Positions 1 through 7,651 are shown, numbered from the stretch's first letter. The stretch: 12,958 nucleotides of DNA from DASPTB01 sp035623615 (GCA_035623615.1 DASPTB010000313.1:1-12958); one strand, 5' to 3'. Numbers and translations: made by a program. Notes: generated from the sequence alone by a model not told the origin.

Positions 1-900
1 TGGAAGCATCTCGCCAATCCGTTCGGCCGGTCTCTGATGCTGGTCGCGGAGCACGAGGGGAGGATCGCGGGCCTCCGGGCGTTCATGCGCTGGGGGTTCA
101 CGGCGTCGGGCGCCCCAGTTGCGGCAGTCAGTGCCGTCGACACCGCAACCGATCCCGCGTACCAGGGACACGGCGTGTTCACGGCGCTCACCCGAGCAGC
201 CCTGGAGGTTCTGCACGACGAGGCGGACCTCGTTTTCAACACCCCCAACGCGAAGAGTCTCGCCGGCTACTTGAAGATGGGTTGGCAGGAGGTCGGACGG
301 GTCCCCGTTCTGGTGCGGGTGATCCGGCCCGCGGCTCTTGCGGCGAGCCTGGGCCGCGGTCGTCGAGGAGCGTCGCCCCCCGCGCCGCATCGGCCGGTCT
401 CCGCTCGTTCCGCGGCGGAGGTGACACGGGCCGAGGCCGCTGCCATCGAGGAGCTGCTCGCGGATCGGGCAACCGAAGACCGACTGAGCACCCGGCGGGA
501 TCCAGCCTATCTGCGGTGGCGATACGGGGACGCACCCCTGCTCGACTACCGGGCGGTGACCGAGCATCGAGACGGCCGATTGGTCGGGATTGCATTCTTC
601 CGGGTGCGCCCTCGTGGCGGCCTGTGGGAGGCGTCGGTGGCGGACTTGATCGTCCGGCCTGGTGACGCCGCCGCAGGGCGTTCGCTGCTGAGGCGCATCC
701 GGCGGTCGGCCGTGGCCGACCATCTCAGCTGCCTGTTTCCCTCGGGCTCGGCCCAGAGGCGGGCCGCCCTGAGATCCGGATTCGTGAGGGCGCCGGGGGG
801 CATCACGCTCGCCGCACGACCCCTGCGAGAGGGGTTGCGCCCGGATCCCCTGCAAATGGGGTCTTGGGCGTTTACGCTGGGCGACCTGGAGGTGTTCTAG
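1..900 (+). CDS. GNAT-family N-acyltransferase, two tandem GNAT-like halves (5' partial)
   Basis: The reading frame is open from base 1, and the residues before the first ATG (base 37) read like family sequence (WKHLANPFG). The true start therefore lies upstream, and about 299 residues are visible. The first half is a GNAT fold: a beta-strand pair ending in acidic residues, then an acetyl-CoA pyrophosphate-binding loop (DPAYQGHGVF, the Q/RxxGxG/A type), then the later GNAT element NAKSLAGYLKMGW. After a proline/arginine-rich linker, a second half starts with DPAYLRWRY and carries another GNAT-like strand pattern ending near the C-terminus. Two-half GNAT proteins of this type are often found near polysaccharide clusters, where they are thought to acylate amino sugars or peptides. 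The substrate here is unknown. The stop TAG lies 139 bases before the next gene, so it probably ends an upstream unit. Family confidence is good; function is only general. Confidence 0.8.
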   Translation, partial: WKHLANPFGRSLMLVAEHEGRIAGLRAFMRWGFTASGAPVAAVSAVDTATDPAYQGHGVFTALTRAALEVLHDEADLVFNTPNAKSLAGYLKMGWQEVGRVPVLVRVIRPAALAASLGRGRRGASPPAPHRPVSARSAAEVTRAEAAAIEELLADRATEDRLSTRRDPAYLRWRYGDAPLLDYRAVTEHRDGRLVGIAFFRVRPRGGLWEASVADLIVRPGDAAAGRSLLRRIRRSAVADHLSCLFPSGSAQRRAALRSGFVRAPGGITLAARPLREGLRPDPLQMGSWAFTLGDLEVF

Positions 901-1030
901 CGGGTCAACGGCCTTCCCGCGCCTGTCAAGGGGCGGAGGGCCTACTCCGGTCGCTGTGAGGCCCCGGCTCAACGGGGAACGAGGAAATCGGCCGCTCGGG
1001 GACGAGGCTCGCGCACCCCTCCCGGTCGAT

Positions 1031-1035
1031 GAGGA
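1031..1035 (+). promoter_or_regulatory. Ribosome binding site deciding the start at 1040
   Basis: GAGGA lies four bases before ATG 1040. The longer in-frame alternative, GTG at 956, would add 28 residues rich in Arg, Pro and Glu with no family character, and its nearest purine run (929-940) is too far upstream. The ATG at 1040 is therefore preferred. Confidence 0.55.
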
Positions 1036-1039
1036 CACC

Positions 1040-2470
1040 ATGACTTCAGGCGATGGATCTTTCCGCGAATGGTTCACTCACCACCCGGTCCTTGGGCTCG
1101 CCCTCGTCGTGGTCGTCCTGGCCGTGGCGGTGGACGTTGGCCGAGGGGCGGTCGCAACCCTCTCGACGCACAAGGCGGTTCACGCGGCGAGCCCGGTCCA
1201 TGTGAAGGGGAAAGGCGGATCTCAGCACCAAGGCGGTAGGAAGCACGGGGCCAGCACCCCATCGGCCACCCATCCTCATCAGACCGGGCAGGGAACGCCG
1301 TCTCGGGTCCCGGGGGCCAGCGCCCCGCCGCCGGCCGCCGCCGCCTCGTGGGCTGCCTCGAGCCCCGCGGTCATGACGCACGGAGTGGTGCATCAGGTGC
1401 CGCTGTCGATCAACAGCTCGTGCGGGGCGGACGTCACGCAGCCACTCGAGGCCTGGCTCGCGAAGGTTCCGGACGGCACGCCCTACCGCCCCTCCATCGT
1501 GGCCTTCCCGCGCGGCGGTTGCTATGCGATGGCGTCGGGGATCAGTCTCACGGACCGGCGGTGGATCGTGCTCCGAGGGAACGGGTCGACGATCCGGGCG
1601 ACGACCACCACGACCGACCCCGTCGTCGGGATCCACCGTGGATGCGGAATCGACGTCCTGTCGTTTCATCTCGTCGGCCGGGACCCGGTCGCCGGACACT
1701 GGGACTCGCACCTCTACGGAGAGCACGGGGTCGCATACCTGGGCGTCGGCGACCCCGCCGTCTGCCCGGCCGGACCGCCGAGCATCATCGCCGACAACAC
1801 GATCAGGAACGTCTACGGGGACGGGATCAAGCTCGGGATGAGCCTGTGCCACGCTGGGTGCTTCAGGGCCACCTATCACGTGCTGGTGCAGGGCAACATC
1901 GACTACGGCTCCGGCCGCGAGGGCGTCGGCCCGGACGACGCACACGACGTGACCATCCAGGACAACGTCTTCGTGGTGGTGGGCCACGACTTCATCTCGG
2001 GTGAGCTGTACAAGCGGTGGGGTGCCACCGACATCAGCATCATCCACAACCTGTTCGGCCAGCGCGGGTGCGGGAGCGGACGCTGCGGCGGCTACTACTT
2101 CGTGCAGTTCCACGGCCACGGCGCGATCTCGAACATCCTGGTCGAGGACAACAAGGTGACCGGTGGAACCCTCCTGTCCGGCTTTACGAGCTACACGGGT
2201 ACCCCGGTTGCGGGCGTGAAGTTCGTCGGCAATGTGGCCGCGAAGCCCATGGTCTCTCCGGCCATGGTCATGCTGAGCAACGCGGCCGATGTCGTCATCG
2301 CCCGCAACCAGGAGCCCATCGGCCCGGGCAACCGCTTCCTCGTGTTCCTGTCGTCGTGCCGCAACGTGCAGGTCGTCTCGAACACGGTCATTGGGCTGCG
2401 TCCGCACAACGTGGTCCGGCTCAAGAGAGGGCACTCCGTCGGCATCGTGACCTCCGGCAACAAGACGTAG
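1040..2470 (+). CDS. Membrane-anchored right-handed parallel beta-helix (pectin-lyase-fold) protein
   Basis: This is a 476-residue protein. Residues 17-31 form a single hydrophobic segment close to the N-terminus (VLGLALVVVVLAVAV), without a clear signal-peptidase site, so it looks like a signal anchor. A low-complexity linker rich in Gly, His, Gln, Ser, Pro and Ala follows (about residues 50-120). The rest is an exported domain with the repeating pattern of a parallel beta-helix: short strands ending in N-rich turns such as IIADNTIRNVYGDGI, VTIQDNVFVV, ISIIHNLFG, ILVEDNKVTGG and VQVVSNTVIG. About nine cysteines are scattered through it, compatible with disulfides outside the cell. Such folds occur in polysaccharide lyases, hydrolases, epimerases and phage-type glycan-binding proteins. 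No catalytic residues can be assigned with confidence. The gene neighbourhood suggests action on the locus polysaccharide at the cell surface. It faces the minus-strand GT2 gene with only 42 bp between stops. Confidence 0.75.
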   Translation: MTSGDGSFREWFTHHPVLGLALVVVVLAVAVDVGRGAVATLSTHKAVHAASPVHVKGKGGSQHQGGRKHGASTPSATHPHQTGQGTPSRVPGASAPPPAAAASWAASSPAVMTHGVVHQVPLSINSSCGADVTQPLEAWLAKVPDGTPYRPSIVAFPRGGCYAMASGISLTDRRWIVLRGNGSTIRATTTTTDPVVGIHRGCGIDVLSFHLVGRDPVAGHWDSHLYGEHGVAYLGVGDPAVCPAGPPSIIADNTIRNVYGDGIKLGMSLCHAGCFRATYHVLVQGNIDYGSGREGVGPDDAHDVTIQDNVFVVVGHDFISGELYKRWGATDISIIHNLFGQRGCGSGRCGGYYFVQFHGHGAISNILVEDNKVTGGTLLSGFTSYTGTPVAGVKFVGNVAAKPMVSPAMVMLSNAADVVIARNQEPIGPGNRFLVFLSSCRNVQVVSNTVIGLRPHNVVRLKRGHSVGIVTSGNKT

Positions 2471-2472
2471 GG

Positions 2473-2499
2473 CGGGCCCGGGCGACGACGGGCGGCCCG
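2473..2499. terminator. GC-rich hairpin between convergent genes, possible bidirectional terminator
   Basis: CGGGCC (2473-2478) can pair with GGCCCG (2494-2499). Alternatively GCCCG (2476-2480) pairs with CGGGC (2489-2493) around an 8-base loop. It sits exactly in the 42-bp gap between two converging stop codons, where a shared terminator would be expected. There is no T-tract on either side, and GC-rich DNA forms such hairpins by chance, so this is tentative. Confidence 0.25.
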
Positions 2500-2512
2500 G
2501 CTCTGGAGATCG

Positions 2513-3346
2513 TCACGACCTGGGGCGGGGCCAGTCCTCGGGGGCGACGACCTTGCCGAGACGACCCCGAAGGTAGTCCCAGCAGCCTCGGCACCAGAGG
2601 GCAATCGAGCGGCGCTTGCCCGACTCCAGGAAGACGATCGCGGCCAGCTTCCGCAGGACGCCGGAGTACGTCCGGAGCGTTCGCTTGGCCGTCAGCGGCA
2701 TCAGGCGCGTCTTGACGTACAGGGAGTTGCGGACCTCGTAGTAGAGGCGCCAGTCCCGCTCGGCCCCGCGGGCGTGGTCCTCGTCGTTGAAGTGATAGAC
2801 CGACGCCTCGGGCACGGGCCGCACCGGAAAGCCGGCCGCTCGGGCGCGCCAGAAGTACTCGGTGTCCTCTGCCCAGAAGAACAGATCCGCCCGAGGTACT
2901 CCGATCGTGCGCACCACCACGGCATCGAACAGCGGCCCGCACCAGGATGGGAGGTGTCCGTGGAACCCGTGCGGATCGGTCTGGAGAGGAATGAGGACGT
3001 CGGCGCCGCCGGACGCCGCAAGCAGCCGTTCGAGGCAATCGGGATCGGGGGCCACGTCGTCGTCGACCACCCACACCTTGGTGGCGTGCTGGTCGAGCGC
3101 GAGTTCGAATCCAAGCGCGTACCCGCCTGCCGGTCCGAGATTGGCTCCTGTTTCGACAAGCTGAACGTCCGGCGTCGGTTCCAGAAGCTCCCTCGCAAGG
3201 TGGTCGTTGTCGACGACCAGGACGAGATCGGGGGGCCGTGTCTGGGAGCGCACGGCTTGCACGGTGCGAAGGAGTAGATCTGTTCGCCGAAAGGTCAGGA
3301 TCGTCGCAACCACGAAGGGAACGGGCTCAGTCATTGGGGTGCGCAT
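2513..3346 (-). CDS. Family 2 glycosyltransferase (GlfT/rhamnosyltransferase-like)
   Basis: The protein is about 277 residues, GT-A fold. The N-terminus has the nucleotide-sugar binding start (VVATILTFRR, then LVLVVDN at 41-47). Next come NLGPAGGYALG at 69-79, the metal-binding Asp cluster DDD at 95-97 (DxD equivalent), and WAEDTEYFWR at 158-167 with the acidic catalytic-base motif. This arrangement resembles galactofuranosyl- and rhamnosyltransferases that transfer from a nucleotide sugar in the cytoplasm. There is no membrane helix. The C-terminus is basic and aromatic, which may attach it to the membrane. Starts at 3355, 3346 and 3334 are all in frame. I chose 3346 because an AGGA (3358-3355 on the minus strand) sits eight bases before it. 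The gene is inverted relative to all its neighbours and is divergent from the sulfotransferase operon, so it has its own promoter. Donor and acceptor sugars cannot be read from sequence. Confidence 0.88.
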   Translation of the reverse strand: MRTPMTEPVPFVVATILTFRRTDLLLRTVQAVRSQTRPPDLVLVVDNDHLARELLEPTPDVQLVETGANLGPAGGYALGFELALDQHATKVWVVDDDVAPDPDCLERLLAASGGADVLIPLQTDPHGFHGHLPSWCGPLFDAVVVRTIGVPRADLFFWAEDTEYFWRARAAGFPVRPVPEASVYHFNDEDHARGAERDWRLYYEVRNSLYVKTRLMPLTAKRTLRTYSGVLRKLAAIVFLESGKRRSIALWCRGCWDYLRGRLGKVVAPEDWPRPRS

Positions 3347-3403
3347 CGATCCCATCCTGGCGACAGGGAAGGGACATGATATCGACTCGCTTCGGAGGAT
3401 CGT
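3347..3403. promoter_or_regulatory. Divergent intergenic region, likely carrying both promoters
   Basis: This 57-bp gap separates the start codons of the minus-strand GT2 gene and the plus-strand nine-gene operon, so promoters for both should lie here or in the gene starts. The only AT-rich patch is CATGATATCG at 3375-3384, containing the palindrome GATATC, and it could serve as a -10 region in either direction. No convincing -35 element is visible. The plus-strand ribosome site GGAGG is at 3394-3398. Confidence 0.3.
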
Positions 3404-4504
3404 GTGACGGCTCGGCTGGGTGAGTCGCCGGGTGCCGGCGGGATGGCCAAGGCTTCCGACGTACCGGCCGAGGCTCCCACGGACGTCGACGGGAATCGGC
3501 CGGGCCCGTTCTTCATCGTGGGCGCGTCGCGATCGGGAACGACGTTGTTGCGAGTGACGCTGGATCGGCACCCGCTGATCGCCATCCCCCCGGAGTCGCA
3601 CTTCATCCCGACACTCTGGCGACGGCGTCGTCGTTATGGAGCGGGGGGCCGCGTCCAACGTCCCGAGGCGCTTCTCGAGGATCTTGCTCGCGACCGCAGA
3701 TTCAGGGACTGGGGGATTCCGATCGAGCGTGTGCGAGACAGGCTGACCGCGGCGGGACCGCCGACGTTGGAGGCCGCGATCGAGCTGCTGTATCGCGAAT
3801 ACGCGCAGGCAAAGGGGAAGCCGGTATGGGCGGACAAGACGCCCGAGTACGTGTGGCACATGGAGCTTCTGGGCCGGCTGTTTTCGAAAGCCAGCTTCGT
3901 GCATCTGGTTCGTGACGGGAGAGACGTGGCCCTGTCGATGCTGGACCTGAACCCGTACATGCGCCACGCCGCGGCGACGGCGCCCCTGTGGAAGCGCTCG
4001 GTGAGGAGCGCCAGGGAGGCCGGACGTGCGATGGTACCCGGACGCTATGTGGAGCTCCGGTACGAGGATCTGATCTTGGACCCGGAGACCACCCTGCGGA
4101 GGCTCCTCGAGTCGCTGTCGGTGCCCTTCGACTCGTCCGTGCTGGGTCACGATGCGCGAGCCATCGAGGCCGTTCCGGAAGCTCGGCGCTCACGACACCA
4201 GCGACTCGCGCTTCCGCCGACGCGAGGGCTGCGGAACTGGCGGCAGGACATGCGACCCGCGGAGGCCGCTGAGTTCGAGGCGATCGCGGGCCGGGAACTC
4301 GTGGCCTTCGGCTACGAAGTGACTGCCAAGCCCACGATGCGTCGTCGCGCCGGCGCCTGGAAGCGGGTGGGTGGATACGGCCTCCGCACGCTCGGGCCGA
4401 GCCTTCGAAGCCGGGTGCGGTGGCTCCGCAGGAGTCGACACCGGCGTCGCGTGGGCCGGAGGCTCGTCGTCGCGGGCCGGCAGGAAACCGGGGGTTCGAG
4501 GTGA
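3404..4504 (+). CDS. PAPS-dependent sulfotransferase (Sulfotransfer_3 type)
   Basis: This 366-residue cytoplasmic enzyme is predicted to move sulfate from PAPS to a hydroxyl or amine, probably on a glycan precursor or lipid. The 5'-phosphosulfate loop is VGASRSGTTLL (39-49), immediately after a beta-strand. WADKTP (142-147) is a conserved block, and the 3'-phosphate binding motif is LVRDGRDVALSM (168-179). LRYEDLILDPE follows, as in this family. The start GTG 3404 has GGAGG five bases upstream; an internal ATG at 3443 is possible but lacks a good ribosome site. The last about 55 residues are very rich in Arg (for example RSRHRRRVGRR), which is unusual and could bind membrane phosphate. It is the first gene of the coupled operon and overlaps the next gene by four bases (GTGA). 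The acceptor is unknown; the neighbourhood suggests a surface polysaccharide. Confidence 0.9.
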   Translation: MTARLGESPGAGGMAKASDVPAEAPTDVDGNRPGPFFIVGASRSGTTLLRVTLDRHPLIAIPPESHFIPTLWRRRRRYGAGGRVQRPEALLEDLARDRRFRDWGIPIERVRDRLTAAGPPTLEAAIELLYREYAQAKGKPVWADKTPEYVWHMELLGRLFSKASFVHLVRDGRDVALSMLDLNPYMRHAAATAPLWKRSVRSAREAGRAMVPGRYVELRYEDLILDPETTLRRLLESLSVPFDSSVLGHDARAIEAVPEARRSRHQRLALPPTRGLRNWRQDMRPAEAAEFEAIAGRELVAFGYEVTAKPTMRRRAGAWKRVGGYGLRTLGPSLRSRVRWLRRSRHRRRVGRRLVVAGRQETGGSR

Positions 4505-5832
4505 TCGTCGAGCGAGAACGTCAGGTCGTGAGCCAGCGAGGCATTCTCGTCGCCGGGCTGGTCTTGACCGCGCTGTACGTGGCGGGCCTGATGTGGCTCG
4601 CGGGCCTCGGCTCGTACAACTTCTTCATCGCGTGTCTCATCGCTCCCGTTCTGGTGGCGATCTCACTCCCCGCACTGGCGAGGGAGGCGCGGCGCGAGGG
4701 TGATCGCACGCTCTTCTGGATCCTCGTCGGCGCGCTCCTCGTCAAGCTGGTGGCTTCCCTCGTCCGCTATTACATCGACTTCGTCTACTACCACGGGGTA
4801 GCGGATGCGGCCGGGTACTACGGCAAGGGGCTCGCCCTTTCGGAACAATTCCGGGCTGGGGTCTTCCACCTGAACCTGCACACGTTCACGGGCAGCTCGA
4901 CCTTCACCTACCTGATCTCGGCCGCGGTGCTGACGATCATCGGTCCGTCGAAGCTCGGCGGCTTCCTGGTGTTCTCGTGGCTTGGCTTCTGGGGGCTGTT
5001 CTTCTTCTACCGCGCCTTCGTCATCGCGGTGCCGGAGGGTCGCCGGCGCCAGTACGCGGCCCTCACGTTCTTCATGCCGACCCTGCTGTTCTGGCCGTCC
5101 GAGATCGGCAAGGAGGCGTGGATGATGCTGTCCCTCGGGCTTGCCGCCTATGGGGCAGCGGTGGCGCTCGCGCGGAGCCCCTGGCGCGGCCTGTTGGCTT
5201 CCGCGTTGGGCCTGTGGCTGGCCAGCCTGGTGCGGCCGCACATGGCGGCCATGCTGGTCTTGGCGATGGCGGTCGGCTTCCTCGTGCGCAAGCCGAAGTC
5301 GGAGTTGCGGCAGCTCGCTCCGGTCGTCAAGGGCCTCGGGTTGGCGCTCGTCGGCATCCTGGCGTTCGTGCTCGTCAGGAAGGCGAGTGCGTTCCTCGCT
5401 CAGGCGGGCGTGACGGTCGGCGGTGGGTTGACGCACGCGGTGGATCAGCTGGTCGCCCGAACGGGCGGCGGCGGCTCGGGGTTCGAGCCCTCGATCCTCA
5501 CCAGCCCCATTCACGCTCCCATCGACATCGTGACCGTCCTGTATCGTCCGCTGCTCTTCGAGGCGAACAGCATCACTTCACTGGCTGCCGCGCTGGAGGG
5601 CTCGTTCCTGCTGGTGCTGACGGTGGTGAGGTTCCGCTGGATCATCGCGGCGGCGCGAAGCGTTCGACGACAGCCGTACGTTGCGGTCGCGCTCGCCTAC
5701 ACGATCATGTTCCTCATCGCGTTCTCCGTGTTCGCCAACTACGGCACCCTCGTGCGGGAACGGTCGCAGCTGCTGCCTCTGTTCTTCGTCCTTCTCTGTG
5801 TGCCTCCTCCCAGGCTTCGCTCGGAGGAGTGA
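4501..5832 (+). CDS. Polytopic membrane protein, possible polysaccharide polymerase/EpsG-like or lipid-linked glycosyltransferase
   Basis: This 443-residue protein is strongly hydrophobic, with roughly ten or more predicted membrane helices. The first spans about residues 18-35, and short loops separate the rest. A larger external loop near residues 83-120 contains YYIDFVYYHGVADAAGYYGKG, rich in Tyr and Asp. A later block reads FWPSEIGKEAWMM, followed by LVRPHMAAML. Acidic and aromatic loop residues of this kind are typical of polymerases (Wzy, EpsG) and of GT-C glycosyltransferases, but I cannot place it firmly in a family. The start GTG 4501 overlaps the sulfotransferase stop (GTGA). A longer reading from ATG 4420 would bury 27 more codons in the previous gene and is less likely; GTG 4528 is a further option. 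Its position directly before an O-antigen-ligase-like gene supports a role in assembly at the membrane. Confidence 0.6.
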   Translation: MIVERERQVVSQRGILVAGLVLTALYVAGLMWLAGLGSYNFFIACLIAPVLVAISLPALAREARREGDRTLFWILVGALLVKLVASLVRYYIDFVYYHGVADAAGYYGKGLALSEQFRAGVFHLNLHTFTGSSTFTYLISAAVLTIIGPSKLGGFLVFSWLGFWGLFFFYRAFVIAVPEGRRRQYAALTFFMPTLLFWPSEIGKEAWMMLSLGLAAYGAAVALARSPWRGLLASALGLWLASLVRPHMAAMLVLAMAVGFLVRKPKSELRQLAPVVKGLGLALVGILAFVLVRKASAFLAQAGVTVGGGLTHAVDQLVARTGGGGSGFEPSILTSPIHAPIDIVTVLYRPLLFEANSITSLAAALEGSFLLVLTVVRFRWIIAAARSVRRQPYVAVALAYTIMFLIAFSVFANYGTLVRERSQLLPLFFVLLCVPPPRLRSEE

Positions 5833-6863
5833 TGCAGACGGTCCGACTCGCCGACCGGGAAGCAACCCTCGACCGCGTCGGCGCCTGCCTGCTGGGAGCC
5901 GCGGTCGTGTGGACGGTCGCGACCGCCGCGATCGCCGGAGGCCGGCCGGGCCCGGTCGTGCTGATCCTGGTCGCCACCGGCGCAGCCTTCGCGGCGGGGC
6001 GGGTCGTGGGCGTCGCGGAACCCCGGTTCGTGCCGGCCGCGATCGGCGGGATCTGTGTGCTGCTGGCGGCGATCTATCTGCGCCAGAACATCGCGGGGAA
6101 GGCACTGGGAGGCCCGCTGCAGTACTCGAACGCAAGCGCGGCGCTGTACTTGCAGGGGACGATCGCCGCCCTGGTGCTGGCGACGGTCCGTCCGGGCCCC
6201 GGTCGCGCCGCGGGGTTGATCGGGGCGGCGATCCTCGGCTGTGCCACGCTGGTCGCGGACTCCCGGGCGACCGACGCTCTGCTTCTCCTGCCGGTGGTCG
6301 CGTTGTTCCTACGCCGGCCTGCCGACGTCCGATCGGGACTCATGACCTTCGCCGGGCTGTTGGTCGCAGCGCTGCTGCTGACCGTCACGCTCGGGGCGAC
6401 GGCGCCGGCTGGGGTGCGACACGACAGGGGACTGGATTCCGTGGACACTGCGCTCAGCGGCAATCGCCTCGCGCTCTGGCACGACGCGATGACGTTGATC
6501 GGCGAGCATCCCGTGAGCGGTGTCGGCCCCGGGCGCTTCCAGTTCGAGAGCCCAACGGCTCGCTCCGACCGCGACCTGCGCTGGGCGCACAACGGCTTTC
6601 TGCAGCAGGGAGCCGAGCAGGGCCTGGTGGGACTGTTCCTGACGCTTGCCCTGTTCCTGTGGGTCTTCGTCCGACTCGGAGTCTCGCCGACCGCCGACCG
6701 GACCTGCGCCCTGGCCGGTGCCGCGGTGGGTGCGCTCGGCATCCAGGCGTGCGTGGACTATCTGCTGCACTTCCCCGCCCTTCCCATCGCGGCGGCGGCG
6801 CTGGCAGGGTCGGTCATCTCGTCGAGCTCACCCAGGTGGTTCCCGGAGGTGGCGAGCGCATGA
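5832..6863 (+). CDS. O-antigen ligase/polymerase-like membrane protein (Wzy_C family)
   Basis: The protein has 343 residues with about nine predicted membrane helices. The large external loop carries the family signature: NRLALWHDAM near residue 212, then EHPVSGVGPGRFQFESP, then WAHNGFLQQGAEQGLVG with His at about 253. In WaaL and Wzy proteins, Arg and His in this loop are needed to transfer undecaprenyl-linked glycan, either to an acceptor (ligase) or to a growing chain (polymerase). Sequence alone does not separate the two. It is somewhat short compared with common members of 400 or more residues; the missing part seems to be at the N-terminus. The ATG at 5832 overlaps the previous stop by one base (TGATG), and a strong GGAGGAG ribosome site lies at 5823-5829 inside the upstream gene. 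It overlaps the next start by four bases. Confidence 0.85.
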   Translation: MQTVRLADREATLDRVGACLLGAAVVWTVATAAIAGGRPGPVVLILVATGAAFAAGRVVGVAEPRFVPAAIGGICVLLAAIYLRQNIAGKALGGPLQYSNASAALYLQGTIAALVLATVRPGPGRAAGLIGAAILGCATLVADSRATDALLLLPVVALFLRRPADVRSGLMTFAGLLVAALLLTVTLGATAPAGVRHDRGLDSVDTALSGNRLALWHDAMTLIGEHPVSGVGPGRFQFESPTARSDRDLRWAHNGFLQQGAEQGLVGLFLTLALFLWVFVRLGVSPTADRTCALAGAAVGALGIQACVDYLLHFPALPIAAAALAGSVISSSSPRWFPEVASA

Positions 6864-7651
6864 GCGTCGACTCGGTGGCTCGCAAGGCGATCAAGACGAC
6901 GGCGCTGCCCTTCGGCGTCCCCGGCCGGGTCCGACCGGGAGACCTGGTCGTCCTCCTCTATCACCGTGTGGGACAGGGAGATCGCGAGATCGACCAGCGG
7001 GCGGAGGCGTTCGAGCGGCAGATGGCGTACTTGGCGGCCCGGCCGGACACGGGGACGCTGGATGCCGGCCTCGACGGCGACGGCCGGGTCGGGGTCGCCG
7101 TCACCGTCGACGACGGCTACAGGGACTTCTACGACCACGTGCTTCCGGTGCTGGTCCGCCACGGGGTTCCCGCGCTCTTGTACCTCGCGACCGGGTTGGT
7201 CGAGGGGGAGGGTCCCCCGCGCGCCGACGAGTTGCCACGCCTGACCTGGTCGCAGCTCCAAGAAGCCGTGGCCTCTGGTCTCGTGACGGTGGGCGGACAC
7301 ACCCATGGTCACATCGATCTGTCCCGCTCGTCCGAACAGGAGGCGGAGGACGAGATGCGACGTTGCAAGGACCTCATCGAGGATCGGTTGGGGGTGGCCT
7401 GCCGGCACTTTGCCTACCCGTGGGCTGTCGCGGGTCCCGCCGCCGATCGGGCAGCGCGTCGTGTGTTCGACTCGGCAGCGCTCGCCTGGGAGACCAACCG
7501 TCTGGGGAAGACCGATCCCTACCGCCTCGGGAGGACCCCGGTTCTTCGCAACGACGGCATGACCTTCTTCCGGGCGAAGGTTCGGGGGATGCTCGACGCG
7601 GAAGCGCTTGCGTACAGGGCCCTGCGGCGGGGCCCGTGGCGCAGGACGTGA
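6860..7651 (+). CDS. Polysaccharide deacetylase (CE4/NodB-type)
   Basis: This is a 263-residue metal-dependent deacetylase of the NodB homology fold. Motif 1 is TVDDGY, with Asp84 and Asp85 (general base and metal ligand). Motif 2 is GGHTHGHIDL, with His147 and His151 as metal ligands. Motif 3 is HFAYPWAVAG around residue 186. The N-terminal LVVLLYHRVG strand is also typical. There is no signal peptide or membrane helix, so as drawn the enzyme would act in the cytoplasm, on a nucleotide- or lipid-linked sugar, rather than on finished wall polymer. That is notable because many CE4 enzymes are secreted. The start ATG 6860 overlaps the previous stop (ATGA), with GGAGG at 6845-6849. Its likely reaction is removal of an N-acetyl (or O-acetyl) group; the substrate is not known. 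Confidence 0.88.
   Translation: MSVDSVARKAIKTTALPFGVPGRVRPGDLVVLLYHRVGQGDREIDQRAEAFERQMAYLAARPDTGTLDAGLDGDGRVGVAVTVDDGYRDFYDHVLPVLVRHGVPALLYLATGLVEGEGPPRADELPRLTWSQLQEAVASGLVTVGGHTHGHIDLSRSSEQEAEDEMRRCKDLIEDRLGVACRHFAYPWAVAGPAADRAARRVFDSAALAWETNRLGKTDPYRLGRTPVLRNDGMTFFRAKVRGMLDAEALAYRALRRGPWRRT

Noticed and set aside
934..949. Hairpin CGGAG/CTCCG after the GNAT gene, considered as a terminator
   Set aside because: It is a five-base stem without a T-tract, no better than chance in GC-rich DNA.
956..1039. Longer start (GTG 956) for the beta-helix protein
   Set aside because: It has no ribosome site at proper distance, and the added residues are charged and would precede a signal anchor. ATG 1040 has GAGGA four bases upstream.
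1046..2434. Open frame of 462 residues on the minus strand opposite the beta-helix gene
   Set aside because: It mirrors codons of the plus-strand gene, is rich in Arg/Asp/Val/His as expected from the antisense of GC-rich coding DNA, and shows no domain pattern.
3347..4150. Upstream extension of the GT2 frame on the minus strand
   Set aside because: The extension lies antisense to the sulfotransferase and has no family similarity. The GT2 domain begins just after 3346.
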